DNA of 47,763 nt from positions 1 to 47,763 of the forward strand of contig DAOUZE010000002.1 in NCBI GenBank assembly GCA_030665765.1. The letters run 5' to 3'. Under the pieces are notes generated by a model, which saw only the letters and a program-made list of their open reading frames with translations, did no database searches and was not told the DNA's origin. A program made the translations under genes and the position numbers. The stretch is from Filomicrobium sp. Lineage in GTDB: Bacteria > Pseudomonadota > Alphaproteobacteria > Rhizobiales > Hyphomicrobiaceae. Shown piece after piece: positions 42,351 to 47,763 of the stretch. How positions within the stretch are numbered: position 1 is the stretch's first letter; each line of letters starts with the position of its first letter.

Positions 42351-42869
42351 TCAGGACGGGCGTTGACGCAGCATCAGCCATTCCGGACCCACGATCGGGT
42401 CTTCCCAGACGGTCACCCACTGAAATCCGGCGCGTTCGTATGCGCGCACCGCAGCCTCGTTGCGCACGGAGACAAAAACGCTGAGCGCCATGGCGAGCGT
42501 CGATCCGAATACTTCGGCGGTAAGCTGATCCAACGCCGCACCGCCAATGTTGCGGCCTCGAAATTCCGCCTCGCCAATGAAAAGATCGACGTCCCAAGTC
42601 CAAGGCGGCAGGACATCGGGCAGGTTTTCGCCCCAGTAGACGGCATCGATGGCATGCGCATAGCCGACGGGTTTTCCCGAGACCTCGATAATCCTGCCGA
42701 TGGCTGACGGCGTTTCCAGTACTATGCGCACTTCCGCTTCAGCCGCTGACGGGTTGCCCCACCAGCGTTTGACCGCCGGTCCATGCAGCCAGTTGAGCAG
42801 CATCGGCCAGTCGGACGGCGTGACAGGCCGCAATGCAACGTCTTCACCGCTGTCGCTTGGGCTACCCAT
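42351..42869 (-). CDS. GNAT acetyltransferase (AAC(6')-like)
   Basis: A 172-residue GNAT enzyme of the type often named aminoglycoside 6'-N-acetyltransferase. It has VALRPVTPSDWPMLLNWLHG at the start, the WW pair in VKRWWGNP, VDLFIGEAEFRGRNIGGAAL (the acetyl-CoA loop, with RGRNIG) and VRNEAAVRAYERAGFQWV at the end. Many such proteins in non-resistant bacteria act on other amines, so a resistance role should not be assumed. It lies 29 bp downstream of purH on the same strand and is probably co-transcribed. Confidence 0.85.
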   Translation of the reverse strand: MGSPSDSGEDVALRPVTPSDWPMLLNWLHGPAVKRWWGNPSAAEAEVRIVLETPSAIGRIIEVSGKPVGYAHAIDAVYWGENLPDVLPPWTWDVDLFIGEAEFRGRNIGGAALDQLTAEVFGSTLAMALSVFVSVRNEAAVRAYERAGFQWVTVWEDPIVGPEWLMLRQRPS

Positions 42870-42898
42870 TGACGTTGCTCGGGTTGAAGTTGCTGCCG

Positions 42899-44491
42899 CT
42901 AATGGCGGAAATGGCGGACGCCCGTGAATACCATCGCTAATCCGCGCTCGTTTGCCGCCGATATGACTTCTTCATCGCGCATGGAACCACCTGGTTGAAT
43001 GATCGCGGTGGCGCCCGCCTCGGCAGCCGTGATCAAACCATCCGCGAATGGGAAAAACGCATCGGAAGCAACGACCGATCCTTTGGTCAACGGCTGCGAT
43101 AGCCCGCCAGCTTTGGCCGCATCTTCAGACTTCCAAGCTGCAATGCGTGTCGAGTCAACGCGGCTCATCTGGCCCGCGCCAATACCGACTGTTGCACAAT
43201 CCTTGGCATAAATGACGGCATTCGACTTGACGTGCTTTGCGATCTTGAAGGCGAAGCGCAGATCGGCCAGCTCCTCTTCCGTCGGAGCCCGGTCGGTGAC
43301 GACCTTGAGCTCGATGTCCTCGATGACTGCGGCATCGCGGTTTTGAACCAGCAACGCGCCGGCCAGAGACCGAACCGCAAGCCCGGGGCTGCGAGGATCA
43401 GGAAGCCCGCCCGTCGTCAGCAATCGCAAGTTTGGCTTCTTGGCGAAAACTGCCTTGGCCGCGTCAGTTGCGGACGGCGCAATGACGACCTCGGTGAAGA
43501 TCTTTGTCATCGCCAACGCGGCACCCTCGTCGATTTCCCGGTTGGTCGCGATGATGCCACCGAAGGCGCTGACCGGATCGCAGCGCAACGCGGACCGGTA
43601 AGCCTCCATGAGTGAAGCGCTGACGGCAACCCCACACGGATTAGCGTGCTTGATAATCGCAACGGCGGCGCCGGCTTCTGGAGTAAACTCCGCGACTAAT
43701 TCGAAAGCGGCATCGGTGTCGTTGAAGTTATTGTAGGAGAGTTCCTTGCCTTGAATCTGAATTGCGCTTGCGACGCCTGCACGCCGCTCTCCCGTGACAT
43801 AAAGGGCCGCCTTTTGATGCGGATTTTCACCGTAGCGCGTGACCTGTGCTAGCCGTCCAGCAAAGGTCCGCCAAGCCGGCGCGGATTCGTCGGTGATTTG
43901 GGCCATCCAGTTACTAATGGCGGCGTCATAGGAAGCGGTTCGCGCGTAAGCCTTGGCGGCAAGCGCGCGGCGCAGAGTGAGGGTCGTGGCGCCATTATTA
44001 CTCTGCATTTCCGCGAGGATTCGATAATAGTCGGCGGGATCAACGAGGACGGTCACGCCGTCGTGGTTCTTCGCCGCTGCCCTAATCATGGCCGGGCCAC
44101 CGATATCTATGTTTTCGATTAAAGCGTCGAAGTCACGGCCAGCGGCCAGAGTTTCCTCAAAGGGATACAGAGAGACCGCCAGCAGGTCGATCGGCAGAAT
44201 ACCGTGCTCGGCGGCAGCGGTCTGGTGACTGAAATTGTCGCGAACCGCGAGCAAGCCGCCATGAACCTTATGGTGCAGTGTCTTGACGCGGCCATCCATC
44301 ATTTCCGGCATGCCGGTGATTTCTGATATGTCGCGTACAGGCAAGCCGGCATTCTTCAATGCCGCTGCCGTTCCTCCGGTTGAAACCAGCTCCACGCCCT
44401 GCGAGACAAGTGCGTTGGCGAACGGAAACAATCCTGTTTTGTCGGAAACCGACAGCAGAGCGCGTGTGATCTTGCGCGGCTTTTCGGGCAT
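42899..44491 (-). CDS. purH: Bifunctional AICAR transformylase / IMP cyclohydrolase
   Basis: The 530-residue enzyme performs the last two steps of IMP synthesis and uses 10-formyl-tetrahydrofolate, the C1 carrier that also feeds methylotrophy. The MGS-like cyclohydrolase domain (1-190) has [47 protein letters not shown]. The transformylase domain has [12 protein letters not shown] and the catalytic KH pair in [12 protein letters not shown], followed by [14 protein letters not shown]. The C-terminal [15 protein letters not shown] and [11 protein letters not shown] are intact. Length is normal. The AICAR-purH gene sits between heparinase-like and GNAT genes on one strand. Confidence 0.96.
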   Translation of the reverse strand: MPEKPRKITRALLSVSDKTGLFPFANALVSQGVELVSTGGTAAALKNAGLPVRDISEITGMPEMMDGRVKTLHHKVHGGLLAVRDNFSHQTAAAEHGILPIDLLAVSLYPFEETLAAGRDFDALIENIDIGGPAMIRAAAKNHDGVTVLVDPADYYRILAEMQSNNGATTLTLRRALAAKAYARTASYDAAISNWMAQITDESAPAWRTFAGRLAQVTRYGENPHQKAALYVTGERRAGVASAIQIQGKELSYNNFNDTDAAFELVAEFTPEAGAAVAIIKHANPCGVAVSASLMEAYRSALRCDPVSAFGGIIATNREIDEGAALAMTKIFTEVVIAPSATDAAKAVFAKKPNLRLLTTGGLPDPRSPGLAVRSLAGALLVQNRDAAVIEDIELKVVTDRAPTEEELADLRFAFKIAKHVKSNAVIYAKDCATVGIGAGQMSRVDSTRIAAWKSEDAAKAGGLSQPLTKGSVVASDAFFPFADGLITAAEAGATAIIQPGGSMRDEEVISAANERGLAMVFTGVRHFRH

Positions 44492-44593
44492 AGCTTTTGT
44501 TCTTTCCTGGCATCAGCTCGATCCGTGACGGCTCCAGGTAGCATGTTGTCGAGTCTTTCGAAATGCGGCGCAGGTAGCAGCAAGTGGATGGCG

Positions 44594-46297
44594 TCAATCA
44601 GCGCTGAACGACCAGATGATTTCGCTGCTGCCGAAGGTCGCACCGCGCAGGACAATCTGCCAGGTGCGCATGGGGCCAGTCGAGTCGGAGAAATAGACTG
44701 CTTCCTCGATCGTTTTTTTTGCCCCGCGGGCGCGAAAACGCCAGGTGGTTCCGTCGGCCAATTCGATTAAAATCGAACCGTCGGCATCGGGGTCAGAAAC
44801 TCCGACATCCGGATGTAGCCGGAAGTGGATGGAATACGGCAGATCCTCCTTGAGGCGAACCTCTTTTGACTTACCTCCGATCCGATCGAAGCCGTCCATG
44901 CGCAGACCGTTCTGCGACAGACGCAAGCGGCGGAAATGAATCAAGCCGAAACGGCGCAAATAGCCGTCATGTTCAGCCTCCATAGTCCATGCATCATCAG
45001 CAACCAACACCTTCGCGGTGACATTGTTTGGGTAACGAATGGGGTGGGCTCCGACGAGATCCTCCAAAAACGGATGGCGGACCATCTTTGAAGAGGACTT
45101 TTCGCCTAGGCACAGCGTGTTGTGAGAGACTGTGGCACGCGATTTGTTGATCCACTCGGTCTCTCGCGGTCGGGGAGCGCCGCCGTTGACGAAGATCAAC
45201 TGGGACCCATAGCTCAGCTCGAATGACAGGCAACCTGCATGCGCGGTCCCAGCATATTCCAACGGAGGAGGTGGGCCGGCGTCGCAGATCAGAATTGACT
45301 CTCCGGCATTATTGCGGAAGTAGCCGCAGTGCGGTGCCCGGTCCATATGCTCTGGGTTGCTTCCGGCATCGTAGGCTAGGACTGTCGCAATGTGGGCTGG
45401 GTCGGCAATGCCGGCTCCGTTGAACCTGGCTAGCGAACCATCGCCCATGCGCATGAAGCGCAACATGCCAAATGCCCGCTGGATGGCCGAAGAAATCTCA
45501 GGCGGAACCTTCCGGTCGCGGGCAATAAAGCACTGGCTCAGTGGCAGCAGGTCGAGCATCAGCTCAACCAACACCGCAGGGTTGCGGCTAATATGGCCAC
45601 CGTCCGGCAGGATTTGACGAACGAGCTCATCGGCAAGAAGGCGTTCGGCTTCGGCCAGCTGACGGTCATGATCGGCTATGGTGAGGTCGCCCAGCACGAT
45701 CGCCATCAGCGACTGGAGCCTAGGCGGTCCAACAGGGGCGGTGCGCCAGGTCGCTGACAAGCGCACCAGTTGTATGCCGAGGCTCTCGGTAATGGCGTCG
45801 TAAGTCTTGGGGTCGGCATCCTCAAGCAGAAGGCCTGCGTGAGAGATCCACGAAATCATGCGACGGGCGATGACTTCGGGCAGCCAGGGTACGCCGCCGC
45901 CGCCACCCCGATAGCGTCCAGTCCACTCGACGGCAAGGCGGCGCGCCTCATCGCGGGCTTCAGGAGACTCGGCCGCTTCGAGATGGCGTAGCCAATCGAA
46001 GCCATGCAGAGTACGGGCCCAGGCGTCGCTCGGTGGGCGGGTTTCGAAAGGAGATCCTCCATCGACCATGGCAAGGGAACCGGCAAGTCCAAATTGACCA
46101 ACTTCGATCTCGTCCCAGAAGCTCGGGTCGCGGGTGCGTAAATCCTGGGGGAGAATGAGCAGCTGATCGGCAACCGCCGAACCGTAACGCCAACGCAGCA
46201 GCCTCGAATAGAGCGCGCGGGACACCAGCCTGCGCCGAGCTCGCTCGGCCGCCAGAGACGTGATCCGGAGGCGCTCGATCAAGCTCAGTCGCGGCAT
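44594..46297 (-). CDS. Heparinase II/III-family protein
   Basis: A 567-residue protein with the two-part polysaccharide-lyase layout: an alpha/alpha toroid in the first 330 residues (ARTLHGFDWLRHLEA, RMISWISHAGLLLE, PDGGHISRNPAVLVELMLDL) and a beta-sandwich from about 340 (HCGYFRNNAGESILICDAG, AHAGCLSFELSYG, SRATVSHNTLCLGEKSS). The conserved His-rich spots of heparinase II are present (GHISRN, GYF, VSHNT). Its true substrate is unknown; the genes next to purH in rhizobia are called this way. ATG 46297 has GGAGGA six bases upstream. No secretion signal is seen, so it may act in the cytoplasm or use another export route. Confidence 0.88.
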   Translation of the reverse strand: MPRLSLIERLRITSLAAERARRRLVSRALYSRLLRWRYGSAVADQLLILPQDLRTRDPSFWDEIEVGQFGLAGSLAMVDGGSPFETRPPSDAWARTLHGFDWLRHLEAAESPEARDEARRLAVEWTGRYRGGGGGVPWLPEVIARRMISWISHAGLLLEDADPKTYDAITESLGIQLVRLSATWRTAPVGPPRLQSLMAIVLGDLTIADHDRQLAEAERLLADELVRQILPDGGHISRNPAVLVELMLDLLPLSQCFIARDRKVPPEISSAIQRAFGMLRFMRMGDGSLARFNGAGIADPAHIATVLAYDAGSNPEHMDRAPHCGYFRNNAGESILICDAGPPPPLEYAGTAHAGCLSFELSYGSQLIFVNGGAPRPRETEWINKSRATVSHNTLCLGEKSSSKMVRHPFLEDLVGAHPIRYPNNVTAKVLVADDAWTMEAEHDGYLRRFGLIHFRRLRLSQNGLRMDGFDRIGGKSKEVRLKEDLPYSIHFRLHPDVGVSDPDADGSILIELADGTTWRFRARGAKKTIEEAVYFSDSTGPMRTWQIVLRGATFGSSEIIWSFSAD

Positions 46298-46343
46298 CAC
46301 AGTCCTCCCTCTGCTTCGAACACATAACACTCGGCAATGCGGT

Positions 46344-46423
46344 GTCGGGCTTACCTTCCGCCAACACCTCGCGCCGGCGTTGGGCTTACCCTTCGCCAAC
46401 ACATCGCAAGCCGGTGTTGGGCT
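46344..46423. repeat. Tandem repeat of a 35-37 bp unit (2.2 copies)
   Basis: Two units (46344-46378 and 46379-46415), each starting GTYGGGCTTACC and containing TTCCGCCAACAC or TTCGCCAACAC, are followed by the first eight bases of a third. They lie in the 154-bp gap between rsmB and the heparinase-like gene. The units differ at several positions, so the duplication is not very recent. Confidence 0.75.
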
Positions 46424-46451
46424 ATCTACAGACTCCTTGATCCGCGCGCAC

Positions 46452-47763
46452 CTATCCGCTCTCGCGGTGGCGTAGGCGGGCGGCGAAGAAACCATCCATA
46501 CCGGATTTCGTTGGGTGCTCATCGTTTCCCGTGTCGTTGTCACCCAAAGTTTTTGGACACCAAGACGGAAGCGTTCGCAGGAAGCCCTCAAAAGTGACCC
46601 ATTGCGGTTCGACACCGGCTACGGTATCCGCGATGGGGATCACTTCGAATGTATCGTGAGTTTCCATGAAGCGCGCGATCTGTTGCTCGCCTTCCTCGGG
46701 TTGGAGTGAACAGGTGGCGTAGACGAGTTGGCCGCCGGGGCGAACAAGCCGAGCTGCATTCTCAAGAATGCGCTGCTGCACTTGTGTGAGCGCGGCGACG
46801 TCGCTGTCGCGTTTCAAGTGAAGTATATCGGGATGGCGGCGGATGGTTCCGGTTGCCGTGCAGGGTGCATCAAGCAGCACAGCATCAAAAGACCGCCCGG
46901 GTTGCCAATGAGCTGCATCCGCGACAACGAATTCAGCTTCAAGCTGAAGGCGATGCAGGTTCTCCTTGACTCGCTCAAGGCGTGAAGCGGAGCTGTCGAC
47001 GCAGGTTACACGTGCACCCGCGGCGGCGAGTTGGGCCGTCTTACCACCAGGGGCGGCGCAGAGATCCGCGACTTCAATACCTGATACCGCACCGAAGAGG
47101 CGAGCAGGTAATGCCGAGGCAGCGTCTTGAACCCACCAAGCGCCTTCGGCATAGCCGGGCAATTCGACGACGCGTCCGGATTCGCTGAGTCTCAGTGAAC
47201 CTGTCGCCAGCTGCCGCGCACCGAGATGCCGGGCCCAGTCTTCAGCCTCGTCGAAATTCTTCAAGCTGAGATCCAGCGGTGCTTCGCGCAGGCTTGCTTC
47301 GGCAATGGACCGGGCCGTATCGGCACCGTAGGCCACCGTCCAGCGTCGCCATAGCCAATCCGGAATCGCTCTGATGAAAGATTCGCGTTCGGCGAAAGCC
47401 TTCGGCCCTTGATCAGCAACCTTGCGCAAGACGGCGTTCACGAACTTTTTGAGATGGGTGGAGTGGCGTCCTCGGGCGGTCTGCTCGACAGCCAGGCTGA
47501 TTGCGGCATGGGGGGGAGTGCGCAGCAAAAGCAGCTGGGTGGCGGCGGCAAGCAGGATTGCTGCGACGCGCTCCTGGCGTGCGGGTAGCGGCTTTTCGAT
47601 GAAGCCGGCGACGACCTCGTTAAGCGGCAGGGCAAAACGCAAGGCATTGGCTGCCGTGGTTCGCGCCAGGCCGAGGTCGCGTCCGGCGAGGTCTTTATAG
47701 GCGGGAGCCGCGACAAGCCTTGCCCACGTCTCGTCGAAGGCGCGTTGATCATGCAAAACCGAT
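46452..47763 (-). CDS. rsmB: 16S rRNA (cytosine-967-C5) methyltransferase, 5' end off window
   Basis: The last 436 or so codons of a NusB-plus-methyltransferase protein. The NusB-like RNA-binding domain covers the first 130 residues seen (LAAATQLLLLRTPPHAAISL, VNAVLRKV). The Rossmann methyltransferase follows with the SAM motif DLCAAPGGKTAQLAAAGA, the proline-cysteine motif LLDAPCTATGTIRRHPDI and the catalytic YATCSLQPEEGE. It methylates C967 of 16S rRNA. The frame is open through the right edge (a TTG at 47756 is not a convincing start), so the true start is outside. The next gene on the strand is the heparinase-like one, 154 bp on, past the tandem repeat. Confidence 0.94.
   Translation of the reverse strand, partial: SVLHDQRAFDETWARLVAAPAYKDLAGRDLGLARTTAANALRFALPLNEVVAGFIEKPLPARQERVAAILLAAATQLLLLRTPPHAAISLAVEQTARGRHSTHLKKFVNAVLRKVADQGPKAFAERESFIRAIPDWLWRRWTVAYGADTARSIAEASLREAPLDLSLKNFDEAEDWARHLGARQLATGSLRLSESGRVVELPGYAEGAWWVQDAASALPARLFGAVSGIEVADLCAAPGGKTAQLAAAGARVTCVDSSASRLERVKENLHRLQLEAEFVVADAAHWQPGRSFDAVLLDAPCTATGTIRRHPDILHLKRDSDVAALTQVQQRILENAARLVRPGGQLVYATCSLQPEEGEQQIARFMETHDTFEVIPIADTVAGVEPQWVTFEGFLRTLPSWCPKTLGDNDTGNDEHPTKSGMDGFFAARLRHRESG

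Noticed and set aside
42238-42603. Minus-strand frame overlapping pqqA and the GNAT gene
   Set aside because: A shadow in another frame of the GNAT gene; pqqA and the terminator explain the region better.
42351-42869. Aminoglycoside resistance gene
   Set aside because: Family resemblance alone; no mobile context, and many such GNAT proteins have other substrates.
46344-46423. CRISPR array
   Set aside because: Units are directly joined without unique spacers and number only two and a bit.

Overview
The window reads as chromosome of a serine-cycle methylotrophic alphaproteobacterium of the Hyphomicrobiales, most like Hyphomicrobium. The evidence is a serine-cycle operon, a PqqA precursor gene, an ornithine-lipid acyltransferase, a coaBC-dut pair, a tRNA-His with the alphaproteobacterial A73 end, and moderately GC-rich codon use. 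No search was run, so the genus is an inference. I see no plasmid, phage, insertion sequence, CRISPR array or rRNA operon.

Layout. 1-5764: a minus-strand operon for glyoxylate and C1 assimilation (sgaA, mclA, mtkA, mtkB, then ppc, which runs off the left edge). It is preceded by inverted repeats and a LuxR-type regulator whose receiver lacks the phospho-acceptor aspartate. 7133-10737: an alpha/beta hydrolase, a DUF2325 gene divergent from an Rrf2 regulator around a perfect 10+10 bp inverted repeat, and a frameshifted secreted protein. 11364-14430: an L,D-transpeptidase-like protein, an orphan amino-acid-binding protein and tRNA-His. 14653-23275: a soluble histidine kinase, a diheme cytochrome c overlapping an iron-type ABC permease, an AsmA-like protein, a solute-binding protein and an M15-type peptidase. 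23649-27947: a fused sodium:solute symporter, an HpcH/HpaI aldolase and a BzdR/BoxR-like regulator. 28135-36182: a TPR protein, an SH3 gene with an in-frame TAG, coaBC-dut, a frameshifted OhrR/MarR gene, olsB, and a hybrid sensor kinase carrying two in-frame TAG codons. 36472-41031: Trm112-like, LON-domain, thioredoxin/CnoX, prolyl-tRNA deacylase, tRNA-Gly, a ParA ATPase and a secreted protein of tandem repeats. 41363-47763: a LemA-like lipoprotein, a 29-residue pqqA, then GNAT, purH, heparinase II/III-like and rsmB on the minus strand.

How the genes work together. SgaA moves the amino group of serine to glyoxylate. MtkAB makes malyl-CoA, MclA cleaves it to acetyl-CoA and glyoxylate, and PEP carboxylase refills C4 acids. 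PqqA supplies the precursor of PQQ, the cofactor of methanol dehydrogenase, although no other pqq or mxa/xox gene is here. The rest is housekeeping, envelope and regulatory genes.

The most unusual signals are three in-frame TAG codons in two otherwise intact genes at 29.3-36.2 kb, two further frameshifted genes, the Rrf2/DUF2325 divergon with its dyad, the cytochrome c-permease overlap, the receiver without its aspartate, and the L,D-transpeptidase with an altered catalytic motif. Broken genes could be real decay or sequencing errors; the sequence alone cannot decide.
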